A DNA stretch of 64,000 nucleotides from Deltaproteobacteria bacterium (lineage in GTDB: Bacteria; Myxococcota; Myxococcia; Myxococcales; 40CM-4-68-19). A program made the translations under genes and the position numbers. The stretch is from positions 62,001 to 126,000 of the forward strand of contig VBLC01000033.1 in assembly GCA_005879315.1 (NCBI GenBank), given 5' to 3'. The notes beneath the pieces are model-generated. The model did no database searches. It was not told where the DNA came from and saw only the letters and a program-made list of their open reading frames with translations. This document shows, one piece after another, positions 8,066 through 15,877 of this stretch; the first letter of the stretch is position 1; each line of letters starts with the position of its first letter.

Positions 8066-10435
8066 ATGCTCGGGCCGATCGACGAGAAGGCGCTGCGGGA
8101 GCTGGGCTGGCCGCGCCTCTGCGCCGAGCTGGCTTCCCGGAGCCGCACGCCGATGGGCCGCGAGCGCTGTCTTTCGCTTTTGCCTGCCGACGACGAGCAG
8201 GTCGCCCGGCGGCGACTGCAGCTGGTCGAGGAGTCGCGCCTCTTGCGGCAGCACGAACGGGAGCTGCCGGTTTCCGACGCCGTCGACATCCGTCCTGCCT
8301 TGGGGAGGGCGGCGCGCGAGGGATCGCTCGAGCCGGCCGATCTTCTCCAGGTCTCGCGCCTCATCCGCGCCTCCGACGCCGTGCGCCGCTCCTGCTTCTC
8401 GCAGGCCGACCGCGCGCCGCTCCATTTCGAGATGGCGCAGACGCTCGCGGAGCTCCTGCCGCTCGCCCAGGAGCTGGAGCGCGCTTTCGATCCCAAAGGC
8501 TCGCTGCTCGACAGCGCCAGCGCGCTCCTGGCCGAGCTGCGCGAGAAAGCGCGCGGCCTGCATCGCGCGATCAAGGCGCGCATCGAAGAGATGCTGCGCG
8601 ACGAGAAGGTCGCCGCGATGCTGCGCGACAACTATTATTCGGTGCGCGGCGACCGCTACGTCCTGCCGATCCGCGCGGAGCACAAAGCGCACCTGCCGGG
8701 CATCGTCCACAACGCCAGCAACTCCGGACAGACCCTCTTCGTCGAACCGCAGGTGCTGGTCGAGCTGGGCAACCAGCTGACCATCGCCGAGGCCGGCGCG
8801 CTGGAAGAGGAGCAGCGCATCCTCGCCGAGCTCTCCGCGGCGGTGGGCCGGCGCGCCGATGTGCTGGCGCGCGACGTCGAGACGCTGGCGGTGATCGACG
8901 AGACCTCGGCGGGAGGCCGGCTCGCCGATGATCTCGCGGCCGGCGCGCCGGAGCTGGGCGGCGACCGATTCGAGCTGTTCAAGGCGCGCCATCCGCTGCT
9001 CGTCCTGCAGCGCAAGACGGGAGATGTGGTCGCCAACGACATCGCCCTTCCGGCGCCGGCGCAGGCGCTGGTGATCAGCGGACCGAACGCGGGCGGGAAG
9101 ACCGTGACGATCACCTCGGTGGGGCTGTTCGCGCTGATGGCGCGGGCAGGGCTTCCCCTCGCGGCGGCGGCGGGCTCGCGAATGCCGCTCTACCGGACAG
9201 TCCACACCGCCATCGGCGACGAGGGCGACCTTTCGCGCGACCTCTCCACCTTCACGGCGCACCTCTCGGCGCTGCGGCGCATTCTCGAGGAGGCGGGGCC
9301 CGGATCGCTGGTGTTGATCGACGAGATCGCGGCCGACACCGATCCGCGCGAAGGAGCGGCGATCGCCATCGCGGCGCTGGAGAAGCTGGTCGGAGCCGGA
9401 GCGCAGGTCCTGATCACCACGCATCTCGAGGAGCTGAAGGCGCTGGCGCTCGCGGACGAGAGGTTCGCGCCGGCGAGCGTCGGCTTCGATGTGGACCGGC
9501 TGGCGCCCACCTATGCGCTGCGGCTGGGGGAAGTGGGCGCCTCCTCGGCCATCGAGATCGCGCGCCGGGTCGGTCTGCCCGAAGAGGTCTGCGAGCGGGC
9601 GCGGCAGATCCTCGGCAGCGGCGCCTCGGTCGTGTCGCAGGCGGTGGCGCTCCTCGAGAAGGAGCGCGCGGCGCTTTTGCAAGAGCGCAGCGAGATGGCC
9701 GCTGCCCGCGCCGAGCTGGAGCGATCGCAAGCGGCCCTGGAGCGCGAGCGCGAGCGGCTCCGCGAGCTGGAACGAGAGACGCGGGCCGGCGCGCGCGCCG
9801 AGCTGGTCGAGGACCTGTCCCGCAAGCGCACGCAGGTGGCGGAGCTGATCGCCGAGCTGCAGGCGGCGCCGAAGATGTCCCAGGCGGTCGAGACGCAGCG
9901 CGCGGTGGAGCGCGCTATCGCCGAAGAGGATCGCGAAGAGGCGCCGGCCGCAGCCGCTGTGCCGATCGCGCCGGGCATGACCGTGCGCCATCTGCGGCTG
10001 GGAACCGAAGGCGTCGTCCTCGACGTCACCGACGACCATGCGACGGTGCAGATGGGCGCACTCAAGAGCAAAGTGGCGCTCGAGGACCTGGCGCCTTCGC
10101 AGCGGCCGGCGCGCGTCGCGCGATTTCGCAAGAGCGGGCGCGAGAAGCTGGAACGCGCCGAGCAGGTGCGGGCGGCGCCGCTCGAGATGCGGGTGCCGCG
10201 CGTCGATGTGCGCGGAATGCGCGTGGAGGAGGCGCTGCGGGCGCTGGAGATGGAGATGGATCGGCTCCTGCGCGCCGGAGAGGAGATCGTCCAGGTGCTC
10301 CACGGTCATGGTTCCGGAGCGCTCAAGTCGGCACTGCGCGAGCACCTCGCGCGCAGCCCCTACGTGGCGCGCTCCCGTCCTGGCGAGTCACACGAAGGCG
10401 GCGATGCCGTGACGGTGGTGTCCCTGCGCGGGTGA
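8066..10435 (+). CDS. mutS2: Endonuclease/ATPase MutS2
   Basis: A 789-residue protein of full MutS2 length. It has a MutS-like core and ATPase with Walker A GPNAGGKT at about 338-345, VLIDEIAADTDPREGAA as Walker B and ABC-type signature region, a long coiled coil around 530-610 (rich in E, R, A and L), and a C-terminal Smr nuclease domain from about 705 (VDVRGMRVEEAL, then HGHGSGALK). MutS2 proteins act in recombination suppression or in resolving collided ribosomes rather than in mismatch repair. The ATG has only a weak ribosome site; the N-terminal residues match the family well. Confidence 0.95.
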   Translation: MLGPIDEKALRELGWPRLCAELASRSRTPMGRERCLSLLPADDEQVARRRLQLVEESRLLRQHERELPVSDAVDIRPALGRAAREGSLEPADLLQVSRLIRASDAVRRSCFSQADRAPLHFEMAQTLAELLPLAQELERAFDPKGSLLDSASALLAELREKARGLHRAIKARIEEMLRDEKVAAMLRDNYYSVRGDRYVLPIRAEHKAHLPGIVHNASNSGQTLFVEPQVLVELGNQLTIAEAGALEEEQRILAELSAAVGRRADVLARDVETLAVIDETSAGGRLADDLAAGAPELGGDRFELFKARHPLLVLQRKTGDVVANDIALPAPAQALVISGPNAGGKTVTITSVGLFALMARAGLPLAAAAGSRMPLYRTVHTAIGDEGDLSRDLSTFTAHLSALRRILEEAGPGSLVLIDEIAADTDPREGAAIAIAALEKLVGAGAQVLITTHLEELKALALADERFAPASVGFDVDRLAPTYALRLGEVGASSAIEIARRVGLPEEVCERARQILGSGASVVSQAVALLEKERAALLQERSEMAAARAELERSQAALERERERLRELERETRAGARAELVEDLSRKRTQVAELIAELQAAPKMSQAVETQRAVERAIAEEDREEAPAAAAVPIAPGMTVRHLRLGTEGVVLDVTDDHATVQMGALKSKVALEDLAPSQRPARVARFRKSGREKLERAEQVRAAPLEMRVPRVDVRGMRVEEALRALEMEMDRLLRAGEEIVQVLHGHGSGALKSALREHLARSPYVARSRPGESHEGGDAVTVVSLRG

Positions 10436-10494
10436 GGCTCGCATCAGGCAAGTGACGTACTTCGCCCTTGCTCTCCCATCTATAGAACTTGGAC

Positions 10495-10830
10495 ATGCAC
10501 CCCTGGCTGGCCTCGTTGCGCCACGACCTGGTCAAGCGCGCCCTCTGGCCCGCCCGCGACCTGCGCGACAGCGGCAGCCGCGACGTGGCCGCGCTGCGCC
10601 GCGGTCTCCTCGAGCTGACCGATGCACGTGGCGCGACCATCCCGGCCGTTCAGCTCTGGCAAAGGCGTCGGGCAGGATCGCCCTGCAGCCCGGCCGCTTG
10701 CGACGCCTTCGAAGGCGCGCTGGTCCGCGCCCTCCAGGCGTTGGAGCTGCCTTGGCCGGAGCCGCTCGAGGCAGTCCTCGCCCTGGAGAGCGCTTTCGAG
10801 GCCCTGGCGCGTTCCATGGAAGGGAGATGA
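10495..10830 (+). CDS. Small protein with a histidine-kinase-like H-box motif
   Basis: A 111-residue protein, no named family recognised. Near its N-terminus it reads SLRHDLVKRALWPARDL, with H10, D11 and K14 spaced as in the phospho-acceptor box of histidine kinases; the TPR kinase downstream has a similar VRHDVLKHRAS. A helical, Leu/Ala-rich remainder is compatible with an HPt or dimerisation-only domain. It begins a four-gene unit and ends three bases before the regulator start. A TTG at 10489 is an alternative start; ATG is preferred. A phosphotransfer role is inference. Confidence 0.62.
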   Translation: MHPWLASLRHDLVKRALWPARDLRDSGSRDVAALRRGLLELTDARGATIPAVQLWQRRRAGSPCSPAACDAFEGALVRALQALELPWPEPLEAVLALESAFEALARSMEGR

Positions 10831-10833
10831 CCC

Positions 10834-12519
10834 TTGCCACGCCTGCTCGTCATCGACGATCGCGACCAGACCATCGAGATGTGCCACCGGCACCTCCCGC
10901 AGTTCGACTACGTCACACGCTGCGACCGGCCCCATCCCTGCCAGGTGTGCGACGAGCGCGACAAAGGCTGCCCGCTCAAGTGCGCTCACGACTACTTCGA
11001 GGCGGCCCAGGCGCTCGGCCGCGAGGGCGCGCTGCCCGACCTCGTCGTCCTCGATCTCCACTTCGCGCTTCCCGAAGAGAAGCTGCTTCCGAAAGAGAAG
11101 GAGGGCCTCGAGCTCGAGCAGGCGCGTCGCAAGCAAGGGCTCTACATCCTCGAGAAGCTGCGCAAGGACCATCCGAAGCTGCCGGTGGTGATGCTCACCA
11201 CGACCGATGCCGACATGGGCGAGCGGCCGCAGGACCCGCTCGTCCACTTCTGCGAGAACGAAGTGGTCGACTCGCGGACGCTGGCGGCGGAGATTTCCCG
11301 GGCGCTCACGCTGCAGCACGAGGCGCAGGAAGGGCCGGTCTTCTGGGGTCGCTCTCCCGCGATGGCCGATCTCCGCCGGCAGCTGGCGGTGCTCTCGCGC
11401 TCACCTCTGCCGGTCTTGATCGAGGGCGAGACCGGCACGGGCAAGAGCTTCTTCGCCGAGCACGTGCTCCATCCGCGCTCGGGGGCGAAAGGGCCGCTGG
11501 TGGTCACCGACCTGAGCACGGTGCCTTCGACGTTGATGCCCGCGCATCTCTTCGGCTCTCGGCGCGGCAGCTATACCGGCGCGGTCGAGGATCACGCCGG
11601 CGTGTTCGAGCAGGCCCACGGCGGCACGCTCTTTCTCGACGAAATCGCCAACCTCGATCTCGAGCTGCAGCGCCAGCTCTTGCTGGTGCTCGAGCGCGGG
11701 ACGGTCACGCGGCTGGGAGATTCGCGGCCGCGGCCGGCGGCGCCCAAGCTGGTGGCGGCGACGAATCTCGACCTCGAGCAGCTCTTGCGCGAGGGCCGCT
11801 TCCGCCCGGACCTCTACATGCGGCTCAATCCTTCCACGCGGCTGCGCATCCCGCCCTTGCGGGAGAGGCGGCAGGACTTGTCCGAGCTGGTCCGCTTCGC
11901 CGTCCTCGATGCGCTGCGCTCCGAGCAGCTGCGGCCGCTCGCGCGCGCCTACCTGGCGCGCTTTCCCACTCCCGAGGATTTCCTCGAGGAGAACTGCATT
12001 GTCGCCTTCGGCAAGCCGCAGGCGCGATCGGCGCGCCGCGATGCCTTCTCGGTCTTTCTCTCCCAGAGCGCACTGGCGCGGCTCGCTGCGCATCCCTGGC
12101 GCGGCAACCACCGCGAGCTCAAGCTGCTCGTCACCAACGCGCTGGTCTTCGCTCTCGTGCAGCAGCTGGATGCGCCGGAGCGACCGCGCAGCGAGCGCGC
12201 GCCCGCGGTGCTGGCGATCTCCGATCACCTGATCGATCAGCTGCTCGGCAAGACGCACGCGCCCGGACCCGTCCTCTGCAGCAAAGGCGCTGGCGGCGAG
12301 CGGCGCGTCGAAGTGAGCCTCAAGCCGGCGCAGAGCTTCGCGGAGATCTCCGCCGACGTGGAGCGGCAATATCTGATGGCGCTCTTCCACGCCCACGAGG
12401 GAGATCTCGACGGCATCGCCGCCGAGCTGTTCGGGCCGGGAGCGAATCGGCGCAAGGTGCACCTGCGCATGAACCAGCTCGGGCTGCGGCTGCGCGCGCT
12501 GCGGGGGGAGACGGCGTGA
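10834..12519 (+). CDS. NtrC-type sigma-54 activator with Cys-rich receiver
   Basis: A 561-residue regulator. The N-terminal receiver has the acidic pair D8-D9 and the putative phospho-acceptor D74 (LVVLDLHF), but two insertions: a Cys cluster C30/C36/C39/C46/C50, and a charged segment after D74. The usual receiver Lys is not evident. The central AAA+ domain has Walker A GETGTGKS (198-205), the sigma-54 contact loop as GSYTGA (245-250, normally GAFTGA) and Walker B FLDE (267-270), so it should activate sigma-54 promoters. A Fis-like helix-turn-helix ends the protein. The TTG start is supported by AAGGGAGA upstream. The Cys set could bind metal or an Fe-S cluster (inference). Confidence 0.88.
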   Translation: MPRLLVIDDRDQTIEMCHRHLPQFDYVTRCDRPHPCQVCDERDKGCPLKCAHDYFEAAQALGREGALPDLVVLDLHFALPEEKLLPKEKEGLELEQARRKQGLYILEKLRKDHPKLPVVMLTTTDADMGERPQDPLVHFCENEVVDSRTLAAEISRALTLQHEAQEGPVFWGRSPAMADLRRQLAVLSRSPLPVLIEGETGTGKSFFAEHVLHPRSGAKGPLVVTDLSTVPSTLMPAHLFGSRRGSYTGAVEDHAGVFEQAHGGTLFLDEIANLDLELQRQLLLVLERGTVTRLGDSRPRPAAPKLVAATNLDLEQLLREGRFRPDLYMRLNPSTRLRIPPLRERRQDLSELVRFAVLDALRSEQLRPLARAYLARFPTPEDFLEENCIVAFGKPQARSARRDAFSVFLSQSALARLAAHPWRGNHRELKLLVTNALVFALVQQLDAPERPRSERAPAVLAISDHLIDQLLGKTHAPGPVLCSKGAGGERRVEVSLKPAQSFAEISADVERQYLMALFHAHEGDLDGIAAELFGPGANRRKVHLRMNQLGLRLRALRGETA

Positions 12520-15260
12520 TCGCTCTCTTCGCCGCGCTCCTCGCCGCGGGCGCTTCAGGTCAGTCCTCTGCGCCCTCGTCGCTCGAGCGCTCCTATCGCC
12601 GGGCCATCTCGCTCAAGCCTTCGCGATGGCAGCCCTATGCGAATCTTGCCCAGCTGCTCGCCGAGGCGCCCGACCGCTGGGACCGCGCTGAGGAGATCCT
12701 TGCGCTGCTCCAGCGGGGCCTGGCCTCGGTTCCGGCCGCAGCACAGCCCGCGCTCTCGTTGCGCATCGCCGATTTCGAGCGATCGGTGGGCCGGATCGCG
12801 CAGGCCAAAGCAAGACTGGCGGCCCTGCAGGAAGCGAATCCGCGCAGCGACGTCGCGCGGCGTCTGCGCGAGCTGGCCGATGGCATCGGGGAAGAGGAGC
12901 GCGCGCGAGCGATCGAGGACTGGCCTGAGCCGCAGGTCGCCGAAGCGCCGCGCGCTGCCCTCGCCGCCGCGGAGGCGCGCCTCGAGCAGGGTGATGCGCG
13001 CGAGGCGCTGGCGGCGAGCGAGAAGCTTTGTGCGGAGCAGCCCGCGTGGCGCGGCGCCCGCTGGCTGCGCGCGCGAGCGCTGGAGGCGATGGGTCGCGTC
13101 GACGAAGAGGCGCGCGAGCTGCGCATCCTGACGCAGCTTGCGCCCTCGCATGCGGCGGCCTGGCGCAGGCTGGGAGAGATCCTCGCGCAGCAGGGCGGGC
13201 TCTTCGAAGCCGACCGCGCCGACGAGGCGCTGCGCCAGGCGCTCGCGCTCGAGCCCTCCTCGATCGAGCTGTGGCTCTTGCGCGCGCGCGTCGCCATCCG
13301 GCAGGGGCGCGCGCAGGACGCGCAGCGCGCGCTGGAGCGATTCGAGCGCGCCGGCGGCGCCAGTCCCGAGGTGGCGCGGCTGGTCGCGGTGGCGCGCGCG
13401 CAGGCCGGCCTGGCGGCGACGGCGCAGGAAGAAAGGCCGGCGCTGCAGCCGCGCGAGCCCTCGCAACAGGCGCGCGCTCTCTTCCAGCAGGCGGCGAGCG
13501 CACCTCCCGAAATCGCGCGCCAGCTGCTGCAGGAGGCCGTCGACGACTCGCCTGGCTTCGTCGAGGCGGCCGGGGCGCTCTTTGCGCTCGGCGCCGATGT
13601 CCCGGAGAAGACGGTGCAGGCGCTCGACCAGGACGGCCCTGGACTGCTGGAGCTGGCTGCGCGATTGCGCCGGGCGGGGAGCGGAGCGGCGCTGGTTGCG
13701 CCGTTCCTCGATCGCGCTGTGCAGCTGGGCGCGCCCGAAGCGCTCCATGCGCGCGCGGCACTGCGGCTCGAACAGGGCGACCGCGCCGGCGCGCTCGAGG
13801 ATCTGCTCGCCTACGCGGCCTCGCCGCGGCCGGACCATCTGGAGGAGGCGCGCGCGCTGCGAGCGCAGCTCGTGCCGCCGGCGCGCGACGACGTCTCGGC
13901 GCTGCAGGCGCGGTTGCGGCTCGTGGAGGATCGGCCGGAGGCGGCGCTCGCCGTGCTCGGGGGCCGCTGTACGCCGGGGTCTCCTTCCTCGCGGCTGCTC
14001 GCCCTTGGAGAAGTGCGCGAGTTCTCCGGACAGCTGCGCGAGGCGCTCGAGTGCTACCAGCTGGCCGGCGACGTTGGCCTCCCCCGGCTCGCCCGCGTGG
14101 CGGCGCGCTCTCCGGATGCGCGGGCCGTTCCCGAGTTGCAGCGCGCCGCCGGCCGCGGCGTGCCGGCCGCGCTCTGGGCGCTGGCGCGGATCGATCTCGA
14201 TCAGCGAAAGCCGGACCAGGCGCTGCCGCTCGTCGAACGCTTTCTCGCCACGGCCGGCCCTGACGATCCCGGCCGGGCCGACGCGCGCGCCGCGCGAGAG
14301 CAAATCTTGAAGACCACGACCGCGGCAACCGAGGCGCGGCTGCGAAAGAGGGTCGCGGCCGCTCTCGGCGCAGCGGCGCTGCTCGCCGCGCTCGCCTCTT
14401 CCTTCTGGGGCGGCGCGACGATCGAGCGCGCTCTGCGCCGCGCGCCGCGCCTCTTTCCCACTGCCGCGCGCGCCGCGGCAGAGGTGCGCCACGATGTCCT
14501 CAAGCACAGGGCCAGCGCCCTGGGCATGCTCCCGAGCTGCCGCGCGGATGTAGCTCGTGCCCTGCTTTCGCCCGAGCCGGCCTCGCAGGCAGTGGCGCGC
14601 AGGTACCAGGAGCTGCGCAAGACAGCCCGGGCGCAAGGCGTCTCGCTGCGGCGGCTGTCGCGAGAGCCGGTGTTCGGACCGCTGGTGCGCGATCTCGCCC
14701 GAGCCGAAGATTTGTTGCGCGAGCCTTCGGGCAGCGAGGCCGAGCTGGCGCGCCTCGACGAGCGCCTCCGCCAGCTGCACGCGGCGCGGCTCTCGTCGCT
14801 GCTCCGGCTGGGGCCGCGCACGCGGCTGGACGCGGGCGCGATCGCCGGATGGATCCGCGACGTCGAGGCGGAGATGCGACGCGGCGGGTCCTCCTGGACG
14901 GCGCCGTCCATCCTGCTGCAGGGCATGGAGGTGGAATTCCCGGTCGAGCGCGGCGCGCTGTCGACCATCTTCGCCAACCTCCTGCGCAATGCCCAGGCGG
15001 CGGCCCAGGGCGGCAAGGTCATCGTCAGGCTGGGCGAGGAGCGCGACGCCGCGGGGCGTGACCTGACGGTCCTGCTCGTGGGCGACTCCGCGCCGGGCGG
15101 CATCTCGCTGGAGAGCATCGAGCGGCGCGAGACCGGCCGCGGCCTCGCGCTGGTCCGCGACCTCACCCGCGAGTGGCAGGGGCATCTGGTGGTCCGCTCG
15201 GAGGAGCCGCCCTGGAAGAAGGCCGTCGGCGCCTGCTTCCCCGCGCCGCCCGCGACATGA
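12516..15260 (+). CDS. TPR-repeat sensor histidine kinase
   Basis: A 914-residue protein with GTG start overlapping the regulator stop (GTGA). A signal-like helix (IALFAALLAAGASG) is followed by about 590 residues of TPR-like helical repeats, then a membrane helix at about 613-633. After it come a candidate H-box (VRHDVLKHRAS, H659) and a HATPase domain with N-box FANLLRNAQAA (819-829), a DSAPGG G1 box near 857 and GRGLALV. This predicts extracytoplasmic TPRs that sense a ligand and a cytoplasmic kinase for the adjacent regulator. The kinase domain is diverged, so activity is likely but not certain. Confidence 0.82.
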   Translation: MIALFAALLAAGASGQSSAPSSLERSYRRAISLKPSRWQPYANLAQLLAEAPDRWDRAEEILALLQRGLASVPAAAQPALSLRIADFERSVGRIAQAKARLAALQEANPRSDVARRLRELADGIGEEERARAIEDWPEPQVAEAPRAALAAAEARLEQGDAREALAASEKLCAEQPAWRGARWLRARALEAMGRVDEEARELRILTQLAPSHAAAWRRLGEILAQQGGLFEADRADEALRQALALEPSSIELWLLRARVAIRQGRAQDAQRALERFERAGGASPEVARLVAVARAQAGLAATAQEERPALQPREPSQQARALFQQAASAPPEIARQLLQEAVDDSPGFVEAAGALFALGADVPEKTVQALDQDGPGLLELAARLRRAGSGAALVAPFLDRAVQLGAPEALHARAALRLEQGDRAGALEDLLAYAASPRPDHLEEARALRAQLVPPARDDVSALQARLRLVEDRPEAALAVLGGRCTPGSPSSRLLALGEVREFSGQLREALECYQLAGDVGLPRLARVAARSPDARAVPELQRAAGRGVPAALWALARIDLDQRKPDQALPLVERFLATAGPDDPGRADARAAREQILKTTTAATEARLRKRVAAALGAAALLAALASSFWGGATIERALRRAPRLFPTAARAAAEVRHDVLKHRASALGMLPSCRADVARALLSPEPASQAVARRYQELRKTARAQGVSLRRLSREPVFGPLVRDLARAEDLLREPSGSEAELARLDERLRQLHAARLSSLLRLGPRTRLDAGAIAGWIRDVEAEMRRGGSSWTAPSILLQGMEVEFPVERGALSTIFANLLRNAQAAAQGGKVIVRLGEERDAAGRDLTVLLVGDSAPGGISLESIERRETGRGLALVRDLTREWQGHLVVRSEEPPWKKAVGACFPAPPAT

Positions 15261-15658
15261 ACTTTCTCGTCTGCGAGGACGGCAGCGAGTACACCGAGCG
15301 GTTCCAGCGCTTCCTCGGCGGAGAGTTTCATTTCGCCCGCGCCGGCCATTTCGCCGAGGCGCTCGCGCTTGCACCGCAGGCCGGCGCGCTCTTGCTCGAC
15401 CTCGATTTCCACCGCACGCCGCGCGCGCTTCTCGTCGATGAGAGCGGCGCGCCCGCTGCTGGATGCGCAGAGGTGCAAGGCATCCTTCTCTTGCGGGCGC
15501 TCCGCTCGCGCGGCGTGAGACTGCCGGCGCTGCTCTTCGCCGATCTCGACGATCCGCTGCGCGCGGCGCAGCTGGAAAAAGAGCTGGCGCCCCTGCAGAT
15601 CGTTTCGTCGGCGGAAGGATTGCCGCAGATCGCGGTCCTCTTGAGGAGGGTCGTCTGA
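15257..15658 (+). CDS. Stand-alone divergent receiver protein
   Basis: A 133-residue protein whose ATG overlaps the kinase stop (ATGA). It starts MNFLVCEDGSEYTERFQRFL, with acidic residues E7-D8 after the first strand, and has LLLDLDF with D48 at the phospho-acceptor position. As in the regulator at 10834, an insertion follows this strand before QGILLLRALRSRG. The two receivers therefore share an unusual layout and are probably paralogues. It has no output domain, so it may be a phosphate sink, a relay step or an adaptor (inference). Confidence 0.75.
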   Translation: MNFLVCEDGSEYTERFQRFLGGEFHFARAGHFAEALALAPQAGALLLDLDFHRTPRALLVDESGAPAAGCAEVQGILLLRALRSRGVRLPALLFADLDDPLRAAQLEKELAPLQIVSSAEGLPQIAVLLRRVV

Positions 15659-15688
15659 GGCTCTGGCGCTAGCCGCAATGCTGAGAGC

Positions 15689-15859
15689 CGTGGTCGTGCT
15701 CGTGCTGGTCTTCGTGCTCGATGTCGAGCTTGTGCTGGTGCTCCTTTTCGTGCCGGATGTCGAGCTCGTGCTCGTTCTGATTTGGGTGCCGTGAACAAGC
15801 CCCGGGCACCCGAACGGGGACGACGCCGAGCACCAAAACGGGCAGGAGCACGAGCACGG
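15689..15859. repeat. GTGCTCG-rich imperfect inverted repeat between convergent genes
   Basis: The 219 bases between the receiver gene and treY hold no gene. Most are a low-complexity element of GTGCTCGTGCTGG-like units on the left arm (about 15689-15790) and the complementary pattern on the right arm (about 15805-15859). The centre has a perfect 7-bp stem, GGGTGCC at 15784-15790 and GGCACCC at 15805-15811, with a 14-base loop. The reverse complement of 15842-15859 is identical to 27794-27811. It may form a large hairpin acting as a bidirectional terminator or be a dispersed repeat. Confidence 0.7.
15784..15811. terminator. Possible stem-loop at convergent gene ends
   Basis: A 7-bp perfect stem with a 14-base loop lies at the centre of the inverted repeat between the end of the receiver gene and the end of treY. 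There is no adjacent T-run, so it is not a classic intrinsic terminator. Its place between two convergent stop codons is the main reason for suggesting termination. Confidence 0.35.
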
Positions 15860-15877
15860 AAGGACAATGGACGCTGA

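Noticed and set aside
10452-12515. A continuous + strand frame that reaches into the TPR kinase and would give a 1602-residue protein
   Set aside because: Its first two thirds are an Arg/Ala/Pro-rich shadow of the two genes at 10495 and 10834; only the part from GTG 12516 has domains.
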